The notes: generated by a model not told the origin, from the letters alone. A stretch of 64,000 bases of DNA from Lotus japonicus (GCF_012489685.1 NC_080042.1:31935158-31999157); one strand, 5' to 3'. Positions 30,272-43,423 are shown, counted from the stretch's first letter. Numbers and translations: made by a program.

Positions 30272-33200
30272 ATGAAGATGTTGAGTTATAACGCCAGGGG
30301 CTTGGGTAACATAACTAAATGGAGGGTCATTAGGGAACTTATTTCCAAGGAGGAGGTTGAATTCGTTTGCAACCAGGAGACCAAACTCAAAGTGATCGAG
30401 GTAAGCCTGTCTCGTGCACTGAGGGGTGATTCTGAGTTTGATTGGGTCTTTTCGCAAGCTGCAAACAGAGGGGGGGTGTCTTCTATGTGTTTAGAGTAAA
30501 GGATCATTCAGTATGAGTGAGTGGATAGGGCTCTTGTGACGATGGAGTGGCTTGGGGAGTGGCCTAATTGCTACCAACAGGTCTTAAGTAGAGATTTTTC
30601 TGACCATTGCCCTGTACTCCTTTGCTCTTCCACAGTTAATTGGGGCCCAAAACCATTTAGGGTCCTTAATTGTTGGATTCAGGACTCAAGGTTCAAAGGG
30701 TATGTAGAGGAGGAATGGTCCAAACTTCAATTTCAAGGTTTGGGGGCTTTCGCTCTAAAGGAAATGCTAAGGGAACTCAAGGCTCGGTTGAGACATTGGA
30801 ACGTGGAAGTGTTTGGGGACTTGAATAATCAGAGAACTGAACTAGTAAGGAAATTTGAAGACTTGGACAACAAGGCTAAGGAAAGAGCATTGAATGAGGA
30901 GGAGGCTAAAGATAGGAAAGTCTTGCAGGCATAACTATGGAAGGTGACCAGATTGAACGAATCTCTCTTATTTCAAAAGTCAAGATCTAGGTGGCTTAAA
31001 GAAGGTGATTCAAATTCCAAATACTTCCATTCGATCATTAACTAGAAGAGGAGGAAGAATGCTCTAATAGGACTTCATGTGGACGGTTCGTGGCTTGATG
31101 ATCCAAGTGACGTAAAATAGCATGTCAAGAAGTTTCTTAGGGGAAGAAATATGTTGGATAGTGTGTTGGTTGTCAATGAGGTCATCTCGGAAGCTAAGCA
31201 TAAGAAGAAGCCAACAATCGTGTTCAAGGTGGATTATGAGAAGGCTTATGATTCGGTGAATTAGGAATTCCTATACTACATGCTTCATAGGATGATCTTC
31301 TGTGATAAGTGGATATGTTGGATCCGTGGATGTCTAGAATCCAACTCAGTTTGTGTTTTACTTAATGGAAGCCCGACTACTTAATTCAAAATGTGTAGAG
31401 GTCTCCGTCAAGGGGATCCCATGGCACCCTTTCTCTTTCTCATTATGGTCGAAGGTCTAAATGGTCTTCTTAGAAGGGCGGTGGATCTTAACAGGTTCAG
31501 AGGGTTTTCTTTTGGTGGGGATGATGGAGCTTCTATGTCGATGGTACAATTCGCGGATGATAATTTATTTACTAGGGAGGCCTCCGGTCAAAATGTGGAG
31601 ACTCTTAAGTGCATTCTTAGGTGCTTTGAGATGGTTTCAGGCCTTAAAGTGAACTTCTACAAGAGCAAATTGGTGGGGTTAAAGGTGGAGGAAGGTGAAC
31701 TCTCAAGATTTGCCTCATCTCTTCATTGTAGAACATCATCTACGCCTTTCAAATACTTGGGTGTTTTGGTGGGTGGCAACCATCGTAGGATCTCCTTTTG
31801 GGATCATGTGAGAAATATAGTGAGAAAACGACTAGCTTTGTGGAAACACAAGTGCACCTCTTTCCGGGGACGTATTTTCTTAATCAAGAGTGTTCTCTCC
31901 TCGATCCCTCTCTATTATCTTTCTTTCTACAAGGCCCCGATTGGTGTTATCAAGAGTTGCCATCGCATCATGAAGAACTTTCTCTGGGGAGGGTCCGAGG
32001 AAAATAACAAGATTGCTTGGGTTGGGAGAAGATTTGCCTGCCAAAGGAGGATGGAGGATTGGGAGTGAAAGATTGGGGAAGTTCAATATTGCTCACTTGG
32101 GAAAAGGGCGTTGGCGACTTCTTACGAAGAGAGGTAGTCTTTGGGCAAAGGTGCTATTGAAGAAGTATGATCAGACTAATTCTTTTAAGGGCTCTATTTG
32201 GTGGCAGGATTTGAGGAAGACCTGTTTTCTAGAAGGGGATGGACAATGGTTTGATGCAAATTTACATAGAAAAGTGAGGCGTGGAAATGAGGTCTCATCC
32301 TAGGAAGAGGTGTGGCTTAATGATTGGATTTTGAGGGATAAGTTTCCTAGGTTGTACAACTTGTCAACTAAAACGAATGTTGATTATGAATATGGGACAG
32401 TGGTTTGAGGGGGTGTGGTCTTGGGACTTCGGTTGGAGAAGAGGACTCAGCAATACTGAATTACCCTCTTTGCATTCATTGTTGACCCTTCTCCTTTCTT
32501 TTAAACCACACGAATCTGAGGATGATGGATAGGTATGGTCATCTAGTGAAGATGGTAATTTCTCTGTTTGCTCTGCGTATTCATCTTTGCTGGGCACAAC
32601 ACATAGGTCTGATGAAATGGATATTTTCAAGTCTCTATGGCACATACCTGCCCCAATGTTGTTGCCTTTGTGTGGCGGGTGTTGCATGATAGGGTAGTGC
32701 TCAGGTCAGTGGAGAAAGTGTTTGTCCCCTTTGTTCACAGTTGAGGAATCGAGTGCTCACCTTTTTTATTCTTGTCCTTTCGCGTGGCACATTTGGACGA
32801 CAATCTATCAATGGCTGGGAATTTCAACTGCACTACCAGAGGATGCAAAGATGCACTTCCTGCAACATATTCTCCCTTGCTGAAACCAGAATCAAAGGAA
32901 AGGGATGTGGATCGTGTGGACTGCAACAATTTGGGTCATTTGAACTTCTAGGAACGCATGCATCTTCAAAGGGTAGGCTCCAATTGCTAACAACGTGTTG
33001 GACCTAATCCAATTTAGAACGTGGAGCTGGCTAAGGGAAAGGCTGAAGGATTTTCATTGTTCAATGTATGATTGGAAAATTCACCCTTCAATCTTCATTT
33101 CTCTTCTTTAGTTTGGGTTGAATCTGGTTATTGCAAGGGGACTTTTTGGAGCATTATGGGAAACTCCTGTCTCAATTTGTTTGGCCTCTCTCACGGATTT

Positions 33201-33435
33201 TGGTTGCTTTGGAAGCTACTGTCCAGTAGTTTTTCATTAGGCTCTGTTTTCCCCACTGTAGCTTTTATTAATCAGTTCTTGTTTAACTGAATGTATCCTT
33301 TGTTTTAGCTTCTGCTGAGTGTTGTTGTTTCAACACTCTTTTCCCCTTTCTTCTTCTCTTGTTGTACTCTTTACCAAGGGTTGAAGTACCCCTTATACTT
33401 CCATAATTATAATTTTGCTTATCCAAAAAAAAATC
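30272..33435 (+). pseudogene. decayed L1-type LINE (endonuclease, RT, zinc-finger domain)
   Basis: One frame runs from 30272 to 32068 with several in-frame stops (for example 30497, 30518, 30932, 31381). It begins MKMLSYNARGLGNITKWRVI, the endonuclease start, including CNQETKL. Most of the endonuclease middle is missing without a frame change; the domain resumes at VDRALVT and SDHCPVLL. RT follows: FKVDYEKAYDSVN, GLRQGDPMAPFLF, the catalytic FADD in MVQFADDN, then SGLKVNFYKSK, FKYLGVLVGG and FLWGGSEENNKIAWV. Further on, frames are mixed; a zf-RVT-like piece lies around 32520-32720. The 3' end has a TTGTTGTACTC-type tail and an A run at 33426-33434. It cannot make a working protein. Confidence 0.88.
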
Positions 33436-33577
33436 CAACTTTTCTTCTTATTTATTTCTTCTTTTTCTAACATATTATTATCAATCATATCTATCATTTT
33501 TTTCTCTCCTCTCTCAATGTGAGTAGATTTTCAATGTCAACTATTTTTTTCTAGTTATTAGATTTACCACAATTAGA
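33436..33577. other. AT-rich DNA after the LINE
   Basis: No gene or repeat is recognised. Confidence 0.5.
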
Positions 33578-33640
33578 CACTACAATAAAATCAGTGATTT
33601 GTGTGGTTTTAGTACCAATTTGCGGCGGTTCAAATCAGTA
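33578..33640. mobile_element. CACTA (En/Spm-type) transposon end
   Basis: CACTACAATAAAATCAGTGA matches the well-known CACTACAAGAAAA terminal sequence of plant CACTA elements, and GGTTTTAGTACCAATTTGCG fits a subterminal region. No opposite end or transposase is seen, so this is a fragment or a small derivative. Confidence 0.5.
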
Positions 33641-34281
33641 AGACACATATATTTATACGATTAATTAATCAAATATAGTATTTGTCTAAGTGCGACTATT
33701 GGGTGTGAATTGATGTGATTGTTGTAACTTGTGTGTTTTATATAAGATTATATATTATGACTCAACCTAAATGAGATCATCTTACCATGATGCAATATAG
33801 AACGACATCGTTAGATTCATTGGGTTTTTTAAAAATGTTCAAAAACTAGCACTTCGTCGTCGAACGACACAAAAGCATAGCTAGGGTTAGAGTGGGGATT
33901 TGACCTTTATCATGTCTTATGACCATGTATGTTTGATTTGGTGAAGAATGATTATAGTATTAATGTGCTTTCGTTTCCAAGCTAGGGAAAGTTTCTAGCA
34001 CGCCGTAGAGGTTTTGTACGAAACTTCGATGTGAGGAAAGAGTGCTAACCGAGACCTTGTTGGAGATTATGAATGAGTCATCATGCCTTAGAATATCTAG
34101 AGGAATCCATTTTCGGCGAAAAGTATTTTCAGGCCGGGAACGAGCCGGACCTCGGGGAAAATATTTGAGATATATCTTCATGACCGAGACTCGAGATGAG
34201 CGAGTGATCGACGCAAGTCGTAGAAAGTTGATTAGCAACTAGTCGTGACATCAAGTCACTTTGTGTCAAAATGGACATCAT
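33641..34281. other. unassigned repeat-like DNA at the left edge of element E
   Basis: No ORF has support. The stretch 34080-34230 (CGGCGAAAAGTATTTTCAGG, GGGAACGAGCCGGACCTCGG) is GC-richer than its surroundings and looks like a fragment of a gypsy LTR, but I cannot place it. The E target duplication ATCAT is at 34277-34281. Confidence 0.4.
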
Positions 34282-35483
34282 TGAAGGTATGAAAAACGGT
34301 AGAAAGGGGGGGTTTGAATAACGTTTTCAGAATAAAACTTCCACCTTAAAGATTTTAGCAAATCTTTCGAGAACAAAGTGCTTAAGATAAGAGATAGAAA
34401 AGCACACAAGGATTTTATCTTGGTTCACTTGATGAATCACTCAAGCTAATCCAGTCCACCCGTTAAGGTGATTTATTCCTTCTTAGAATGAAGGCAATCC
34501 ACTAATCAGGTAAATGTTACAACTGCACTTGAAACCTACAAGTGACTAACAATACACTGACTTAGCTCACACTAAGATTCACTCTCTTAGTCTTCTCTAG
34601 GATCCGATAAAACTTGTTATCCTAAAGGTAACTAAACAACTGTTTAAGAAAGAATGTTTACAAAGAATTTGCTTCTGAAAAGCTAATAGTAAACACAATC
34701 AATTCAGATGAAAGAATGCTTAGAAAGTTTGAATGTAGCTTGCGCGTGTGAGATTCTTCCAACAACATCTTTCAATCTTCAGCCTCTATTTATACTCCAA
34801 GGATTAGGGTTTGAACGCTGCATGGGAATGCTACCGTTGGAGGGCAGTTCTGGAAATTTCAGCTTCTGTTGTGGCTGAGAATGTTAGGTAGGTCGTCAGG
34901 ATAGTACATTTGCTTTTGTACTTGGATAGTGACTTGACCTTTAAACCTAGTAGACTTCTGATCAGGGGAATGCTTCATGTTGGAACTTGTGAAGCTCGTT
35001 GATCAGAGTCAGAGGGAAGCAGAGATCCTCTGACTGTTGTATCTTCTGATTCTGAACTCAGAGGGAAGTACATGGTCTTCAGAGTCATCTTGCTTCTGGA
35101 CATCAGAGTTTCCACTTTTCAGCTTCTGGATCTTCAGAGTCTTCTACACCATCAGAACATCTGAACCTTCAGAGTGTCTAGGTTGTCAGAACGTCTGGAT
35201 CTTCAGAACTTCAAGTGACTGAGTCCATATCAGAGCTTGTATGACATCAAATCTTCTGAAGCATTTCTTCTGTTCAGAGTGAACATTGATGTTGCGAAAG
35301 CATTGCTTGGGTCACTCTTTATGCACAATGCTTCTGATTTGTGTGAGATAAAATAGAGGTCAGAGCCTGTAAATAGCACACTCAGAAAAACACGTTAGGG
35401 TACCATAATTGTTCATACTAAAATGTTTACTTGTAATCATCAAAACATAGAGTTGTACTACTCGATCAAAACTTGATCTTACA
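34282..35483 (-). repeat. 3' LTR of Sirevirus E
   Basis: 1202 bases, plus strand TGAAGGTATG to GATCTTACA. It is close to 62557-63757 but with clear substitutions, and related to the A and G LTRs. Confidence 0.92.
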
Positions 35484-36020
35484 ATCTCCCCTTTTTTGAT
35501 GATGACAAAACCAAGTATTTTGATGAACAATTCTTAAACAATAAACTGAATTCACTCAGAGTTTAGAGATATAGAATTAGACTTATCCTGATGTGAATAG
35601 TTTATCTTGCTCATTCTGAATCCAAGTCACAGCTTGATTCTGAGCATAGCTCCCCCTGAATCTAAGACTTAGTGAAAACGTTAGAAATGTCTAGATTCTG
35701 AGCTAAATAATGTAAGAGTTCAGAGTGAAGGAGCATGACATAGATGAAATAAAATAATCAGAGCGCATAAGTATTCAGAGTCAACAATAAGGGTATCAGA
35801 GTCAAATAGAATCACTTCAGAAGAAGTGAAATGTATTCCTTGTATTTGCCTAGTGACACATCTATGGTCATAAAGGTGGAACTCTTAAATTCTCCAAAAG
35901 AAAAAATAAATCACACTAACACAGCTTATACATCAAAAACTGGGTGTACTCCCCCTTTTTGTCATAAGCAAAAAATATGGGGTGTGAAAAACTTAGCTTG
36001 AAGTACAAGGTACTCCCCCT
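35484..36020 (-). other. multiple polypurine tracts of element E
   Basis: On the plus strand these appear as pyrimidine runs: ATCTCCCCTTTTTTGA at 35484-35499 next to the LTR, CTCCCCCT at 35650-35657, CTCCCCCTTTTT at 35949-35960 and CTCCCCCT at 36013-36020. The spacing matches A and G. Confidence 0.75.
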
Positions 36021-36213
36021 TAGAGAAGGTCTAAGTTTGAAAAGATGGAGAAAGAAACGATGCCTGAATGAGAGTTAAGCGAATTAAAGAAGGGAGTTAA
36101 TGCAAAAGAAGAACGTTTACCACCGGCCACGGGAGTAAAGAGAAGCTTCAGTTACCAAGGACTTAACCTCGAGAATTTGTAGGAGCAATAACTTCCAAGG
36201 AGAGAATGAAGCT

Positions 36214-36220
36214 TATATAA
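36214..36220 (+). promoter_or_regulatory. TATA box of the antisense ORF (element E)
   Basis: TATATAA lies 55 bases upstream of the ATG at 36275, in the position conserved in A and G. Confidence 0.6.
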
Positions 36221-36274
36221 GGCGAGTAAGAAGAGGGTAAGCTTCACAACAAGATTAATACCAATTAAGAGAAA

Positions 36275-36667
36275 ATGGCATCATGCAGAATGGCATTAGA
36301 AGAGCTCAGAAGGAAGGCCTTCGAGGAAGACATGTTCCTTAACATACGGCACCCTGATGGTACACGAACGATACAAGAGCTGACGAAGACACTTCTTGAA
36401 GAAAATCTTGGTCCAGAGATGGAGAAGGATCTGAAAGAATTCCTCTGCTTCGTGGAGGAGATTCAGGAGCTTTGCCAGCTTGAGCTGAATCTGCTAGAAG
36501 AAAAGGAAGCTGTTGAAAAGAGACTCAAGACGACAGAAGATAGTCTGGAGAGGGATGAGCTGAACATCAAACTCAACAACATAGAGTATTCATTGGATCG
36601 CCTGGAGAAGTAGAGGGTAGAGCAGCGCCAAGAATGCAGAAGAATGAGGAAGGATCCTCCATTCTAG
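36275..36667 (+). pseudogene. antisense ORF of Sirevirus E with one nonsense codon
   Basis: It starts MASCRMALEELRRKAFEED and stays in frame to RRMRKDPPF at 36667, but codon 113 is TAG (36611-36613) where A and G have a charged residue. The rest is the same 130-codon layout and close to the G copy. The break is a single base change, in keeping with the decay of the rest of E. Confidence 0.8.
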
Positions 36668-36859
36668 ATGTAGGGAATACAATGTATGATGTAATAAACA
36701 TGAATTATCATGAATAAAAAATTTTGCAAACACAATGTCATATATATATATATGCAATGATAAACGACGAGTAAGCAAAATAGAGCAAATAATGCAATTA
36801 AAAAAAATAAACTAAGTTAAGAAAGAAAAACGAAAAAAATACAAAAGAAATCCTAAAAA

Positions 36860-39800
36860 CTAAGGCTTGTCAGAGCGACGCAGGAGTTCTTGAAGAACTT
36901 GCTTCATTTCCAGCAGCAGAGTCTCATGAGAGTTGAGACGTTGTTCCATGATGTCAAGTCTGGAAGAACTTGGCTGTGAAGAGGTAGAGGGAACATTCTG
37001 AGCAGAGTGAGGAGCTTGAGTGGAATCAGAAGTAACAGGAGTGAAGACCACTGGTGCAAGAGCTTGACCTCTGAGAGCTTCAGCTTCAACTTCTAGTCTC
37101 TCAGCTTCTAATCTTGCATTTTCAGCTTGTGCAGCCTCTTGACGTGCAGCTTCTTCTGCTTGCTCTTTCTTTCTTCTGGCTTCTTCAACAGCTTCAAGTA
37201 ACTTAGTTCGTTGCTGTTGTTCATGCATAGCTACTCTTCTGTTAAACCGCTGCCTAGCAGCCTCAATCCTCTGGTCCCTTTCAGCAGTGAGATGACTCAT
37301 CAAAACAGGAACCTGAGCAACTAACCAAGTACTCAGACGATTCCATTCTTCAGCAACAGAGTCATAGTTCTCACTCAGGTCAGTGTGACCTTGCACATTG
37401 CGAATCATCAGTGAAGCTTCATGATTAAAAACACTGATGCACTCAGAGAGAGAGTTTGGCCTGAGGTATGTGTAGGGAACAATGGAGAGATTGGTTTCAG
37501 GAGAGGTGGGGTGGTTGCTGCTATTTGCCTCAGAGGCACCTTGAGGAGAACCAACGTCAAAAGTTTGGACATTTGGTTCAGAGGTTCCAAGGTTTGGTTC
37601 AGAGGTTTCAACCTGAGGGTGTGGTGATCTAACCGAAGAGTGGTTAGACACTGAGGTTTCTGGTTCTGGTTGAATGGGTTCTTGTTGAACTTGGTCTGGT
37701 TGAACTTGTTGGGCTAAAGGGTCTGCTTCATGCAAGGGGTCAGCCTGGATAGGATGATCTGGGTCAACTAGACGTTCTGGTCTAGGTCTAGGGTATCTCC
37801 TAGGGCTTGGTACTGTGAGGTAGTACTCAGGAATGGCAGACTCTTTTTCTTTCCTAACTTCGTGAAATTTACGAAGTGATTAAGAGTTGTTGGAAGGTAA
37901 GGAATCAACAACATTGGTAGGAAATGATACAGGAGTATAAGGAGTTGAGGAATCTATATCAGTTGTTGTACGAGCAGGACGTTCTGATGCTCTGGGGACA
38001 GAGTGATCAGAAGGTCTGGGTTCAGGTTCTGGTTGGTCAAGAATGATGGGTTCAGAGGTTAGTGAGTTGTATTGAATGGTAATGGGTGAGGTTGGTTCAG
38101 AGGGACGTGGAGTCTGAAGCATGTTCCAAAGAGGTGCTTCTTGTTGGGAAGGTTGGAAAAATGAAGACCTTGGTGAATTTGGTGGAGAAGTGGGTTGTTC
38201 AGCTGGTTGAAACTCTAGGATAGGAGTGAGTTGGGTGGCGGTGCGGTTAAGGAGTGTAGAGATGGGGAGTGCATCAAGTGAATTTAAATCATCATTAGAT
38301 TCAGTAACAACAGACTTACTTGAAGATTGCACGGCAGACCGAGTCACTCTGGCAGAAGTCTTCATTCTGATTACTTGAGCAGCTGGTTCCACACGAGTAG
38401 GCTTCTCCACAATCCTCACTTGCTTCTTTTTCTTCTTTGGAGGAGGAGCATCACCATCAGATGGAGCATCTGGTTTGGTGGATTCCTCGTGCTTCCTCTT
38501 TGATTTGTCAGCTTTCTTCTTCTTCTTCTGATCATCAGACTCTTCAGAGGATTCCTCCAAGACCATTTTTCTCTGAACTTTCCTCTAGGGAGGAGAGTCA
38601 AACTCTGGAGCTGGTGGCAATTTTCTGAAGAACTCATCCACATCAATCTCATACCCTTGTTTCTTCAGATCGTCAATGTAGCACAAAATAGCTTCTGGGT
38701 TATGAGCTTGGGACCACATAGGGTAATCATTCAGAGGCACCCTTCTTTGTCTTACTTCATCAGAAGTATCTTCATGAGCAGGGGCAACCTTCTTCTTGAC
38801 CAATCCCATCTTCTTCAAAGATGTGGATGTAAAGACATCACTAACAATTGTTGACAGATCCTCTGTGCATCCTGCCTTGATCAGATCTTCTATGAATTTT
38901 CTCTCAATGAAGAGATCTGAAAGCAGTCTCCCAAAAGGGATGTACTTGATGGCAGACTTGATGGAGGCAGTGGTTCTGGATTTCCTAATGCACTCTTTCA
39001 GGTAAGAGAACAGGAAGAAAGGAAGGCAGATCTTCCTATGATCCTGAATGAAGAACAGCATCGCCTTCTGGCAGAAGTTGATGTAATCAGGAGAGCTTCC
39101 CTTTGGCCTCTGGTTGATGCAGTGAAGTAGAATCTTGTGCCAGATTCTTAGCTTGGGATGAAGATCCACCACTTTGTAGTCGCTCTTGCCAGGTTTGTAT
39201 GTTGTGTAAAGAGCCTTGTTGGTTTCATCCTTGGTTCTGGGTTTCACCTTTGATTCCGTCAGTTGGAGTCTATACCCTGTTCCAGTGTGTGCACCCAGAA
39301 GATCCACAATAGACTTCTCAGTAATGATTATCCTCCTTCCAGCAATGTAGGAAACCACTTGTGTGTCATCGCAGTCGGCATGCTTCCAGAATTCCTTGAC
39401 CAATTTGTCATAGATTGGTACTTGATGGCAGACTTGATGGAGGCAGTGGTTCTGGATTTCCTAATGCACTCTTTCAGGTAAGAGAACAGGAAGAAAGGAA
39501 GGCAGATCTTCCTATGATCCTGAATGAAGAACAGCATCGCCTTCTGGCAGAAGTTGATGTAATCAGGAGAGCTTCCCTTTGGCCTCTGGTTGATGTAGTG
39601 AAGTAGAATCTTGTGCCAGATTCTTAGCTTGGGATGAAGATCCACCACTTTGTAGTCGCTCTTGCCAGGTTTGTATGTTGTGTAAAGAGCCTTGTTGGTT
39701 TCATCCTTGGTTCAAGGTTTCACCTTTGATTCCGTCAGTTGGAGTCTATACCCTGTTCCAGTGTGTGCACCCAGAAGATCCACAGTAGACTTCTCAGTAA

Positions 39801-39931
39801 TGATTATCCTCCTTCCAGCAATGTAGGAAACCACTTGTGTGTCATCGCAGTCGGAATGCTTCCAGAATTCCTTGACCAATTTGTCATAGATTGGTACTTG
39901 ATGGCAGACTTGATGGAGGCAGTGGTTCTGT
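36860..39931 (-). pseudogene. env-position ORF of Sirevirus E, downstream part (broken)
   Basis: Frames at 36860-37735, 37880-38566 and 38585-39403 align with the middle and end of the A and G proteins: FGRLLSDLFIE, the basic KKKKKQVRIV patch, the Pro/Ser-rich stretch and the coiled coil EEARRKKEQAEEAARQ. They are separated by stops and frame changes (a TAG near 38585; a break near 37736-37880). Upstream, 38943-39931 holds two extra copies of a 476-base segment of the same ORF, which also disrupt the frame. Insertion F separates this part from the N-terminal part at 56530-57263. Confidence 0.88.
38943..39931 (-). repeat. 476-bp tandem triplication in the env-position ORF of E
   Basis: The string TACTTGATGGCAGACTTGAT recurs at 38943, 39419 and 39895, a period of exactly 476. 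The third unit is cut at 39931 by insertion F and resumes at 56530, ending about 56969. Junctions join ATAGATTGG to TACTTGATGG. Since 476 is not a multiple of three, each extra copy shifts the frame. Confidence 0.9.
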
Positions 39932-42130
39932 GTGAGACCCAAGATTTTAAGCTTAGAATAAATTAGTGAAATTTCTTATTAACGAATAAGTTCGATGTAT
40001 CGTGAAGGGAAACCTGAACAAGAGTTTATTGGATGAAATAAATTTATGAAGGAGAAGGTTCAGGAAAAGTTCAAGGATTGTATCAAAACCGATAAAAGTA
40101 TAGCACGACTAACATTCGCCTAATCTTAGGTCAAAGACACTAGTAAATAGCTAATTTACACTTTAGGACGCGATGGAAACTAATTCCAAAAATCTTCAGA
40201 GAAATGTTAGAATTTCTCTTATTCGTCAGTAAACAAGTATTTCGATGCGAAACCCTGGAATGTACGAACGTCAAATTCCAATTCTCGGAAGTTTGCCGAA
40301 ACGGAATCCCTGATAGTTCAAAAACCCTAAAATCGACGGACGATGAAGACTTTTTCTATTCGGAGCTTCAAATAAAGATTTCATCCGCGCACGCCCACTC
40401 TAATCGACGTTCCGAATCTTTCTTCAGAAGGAAGTTTCTGCATCCGAGGTCAAAAGCATAAAGTGCATAAAGTGCATTTTTAAGCCGGTAAACATTAAAA
40501 ACAAGCCTCGAAAACCAAAAATCATACTGATATTTCTTTGGAGAATTAGAAGATTCAGCGGGAAGAATATCGTGTCTAAAATACGTTGGAATCAGTAGGA
40601 AAAATCGGAATCGCGAATTTCTCATTTTTCTGCATTTCCCATTTCCTATATATAGTATGAAAAATGAAAAAAAAAACAAAAAAAATCACAAACACAACAC
40701 ACACGGCCGAGAGCTCTTGGAGGATTGGAGGAAAAGTGATTTTTTTTCAAATCTTGACCGATCGTCGTTCCGTTCGTTGCTACGCGTAGACATCGAGGTA
40801 TAGTTACTATCCCTCACTTCTGATCGTCAGATCTGTCGACTTTTTCTATGTTTTTCTGAGCTCAAAGTTTGGAGCTTTTTGTAAAACTGTCCAAATAAGC
40901 TGATTTTGGTGTCTAAACTTAATGCCCACGTGCTCCAGAGCATGAATATCCAGTTGTTTTCGACTGAATCCTGTCGAATCGTCGCAGAGGTCAAGTTTTC
41001 TGAAAATACCCATTTTCTGACAGAGGTTCCGCTTTTTGGATCAAAAACTCTCGACTGAGCTTAGCTTCATTAGGATTAGTTGTTATAAATGTCGTTAGGA
41101 TCGAGCTCATCAAATTTGTTTTTCGAAATTCTGATTTTGAGTTTCCGAGCTAAAAATAATGACCAAAATACCCCTGCGACAATTTTCGACCCGATAATTT
41201 TTCTGAGAGTTTCCCTGGCCTAGATATCGCCTAAGAATACCTAGGAATTGATTTAGATCGAAGAAAAAGCTCGAAAACCCTATTTTCCATAGTGGCCGAA
41301 ACCTATTTGCTTGGGTACCGTGTCCAAAAATAATTTTTGAGTCTCTATTACCTGAGCCATTGCGTAGCTCTTTCAATTGTCAAAATTTTGGCGCTGGTTT
41401 TGTGTCATTCCGAGTTCTGTAGCTCAAGTTATGCACGTTTTAGCGAATAAAGTGTTTTTGTACAAAACCTGAATCGAGTCAAAACTCATCCATTCGGGGA
41501 AAGCCCTTCCTTTCGTGCCTAAATGTTGTACTCTGAAGCTTCTTGAGCTTAGTCGAACATTAGTTAGGATTGTTTCGACTGTATCGACTTGTGTTGATTC
41601 ATTATTGCTTTGTTTGCTCAAAGGTTCAATTGTGGAAACCTTGGGATTGACTGAACAAGCTTGTGAGGGAGACCTACACCGCAAGACTGGAACAACTCGA
41701 GGTTAGGGCAACTTACTTGCTAGCTAATGCTACTAGGCGTCGATCAATTCGACTTGGTTATTGTGTTTATATTGAATATTGCTTTGATTTTGATTATTGC
41801 TTGGAATTGAGAAAATGTTTTCTGGAGGCTTCGGCCGAATGAACTTATATGAGATGTGTGTCTCCGTTTTCTGAGAGGCTTCGGCCGTTTACTGGTTTCT
41901 GTCTTATCGCTTTCTAGTGGACATGACAGGGTTATGTTTTGCAGCACTGCATTAATGTTTCATCGCTCAATAGAGCTTGATTTATTTGTGTTTAAGATTA
42001 AAATGTGCTGACTGTATTCGTGCATTTAATGCGACTTTCGGAGTGTGGATTACACTTATCTTTGTCATGGCAATGACGGGTTTGTTTTGGGAATGTTTGA
42101 TAGGTCGAACCAAGGTTCGAGCCTTTATTG

Positions 42131-43423
42131 TGAAGGTATGAAAAACGGTAGAAAGGGGGGGTTTGAATAACGTTTTCAGTACAAAACTTCCACCTTAAAG
42201 ATTTTGGCAAATCTTTCGAGAACTCAAGTGCAAAAGATAAGAGATAAAAAAAAAAAAAACGCACAAGGATTTTATCCTGGTTCACTTGATAAATCACTCA
42301 AGCTACTCCAGTCCACCCGTTAAGGTGATTTCTTCCTTCTTAGAATGAAGGCAATCCACTAATCAGGTAAGAGTTACAACTGCACTTGAAACCTACAAGT
42401 GACTAACAATTACACTGACTTAGCTCACACTAAGATTCACTCTCTTAGTCTTCTCTAGGATCCGATCAACCTTGATCTCCTAAAGGAACTACCACTAAGA
42501 TTCACTCTCTTAGTCTTCTTAAGGATACTGACCTACCCGGTCCCTTAAGGAAAATCAAACAATTGTTTGAGGTTGGTGTTTACAAAGGTTTGCTTCTAAA
42601 TAAGCTGAGTGTAAACTAAATAAATTACAAGATGAAAGAAAGCTTAGAATATTTTTGAATATGTCTTGCGCGTGTGTATTGCTTCTTGCTAGTTTCTTCT
42701 AGCCGCTTCTTTCAATCTTCAGCCTCTATATATACTCCAAGGATTAGGGTTGAGCGTTGCATGGGAAATGCTACCGTTGGAGGGCAGTTCTGGAAAATCC
42801 AGCTTCTGCTGTGGCTGAGAACGTTAGGTAGGTCGTCAGGAAGGTACACTTGCTTTTGTACTTGGATAGCGACTTGACCTTTTAACCTAGGAGACTTCTG
42901 ATCAGAGGAATACTTCATATTGGAACTTGTGACGCCGGTTGATCAGAGTCAGAGGGAAAGCACAGATCCTCTGACCATTGTATCTTCTGATTCTGAACTC
43001 AGAGGGAAGAACATGGCCTTCAGAGTTTCTTGCTTCTGGACTTCAGAGTTTCCACTATTCAGCTTCTGGATCTTCAGAGTCTTCTACACCATCAGAACAT
43101 CTGAACCTTCAGTGTTTCTTGGTTATCAGAACTTCTGGATCTTCAGAGCTTCTAGCGACTGAGTCCACATCAGAGTTTGTATAGCTTCAGAACTTCTGAA
43201 GCTTTTCCACTGTTCATACTGAACATGGTGAATGCGAAAGCGTTGCTTGGGTCACTCTTTATACACAGTGCTTCTGATTTGTGTGAGATTGAGTTGAGGT
43301 CAGAGCCTGTAAATAGCACACTCAGAAAAACACGTTAGAGTACCACAATTGTTCATATCAAAAGGTTAACTTGTAATCATCAAAACATAGAGTTGTACTA
43401 CTAGATCAAAACTTGATCTTACA
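42131..43423 (-). repeat. 3' LTR of Sirevirus G
   Basis: 1293 bases, plus strand TGAAGGTATG to GATCTTACA. Nearly identical to 53094-54385. It contains a duplicated CACTAAGATTCACTCTCTTA stretch (about 42431 and 42492) not duplicated in the A and E LTRs. Confidence 0.93.
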
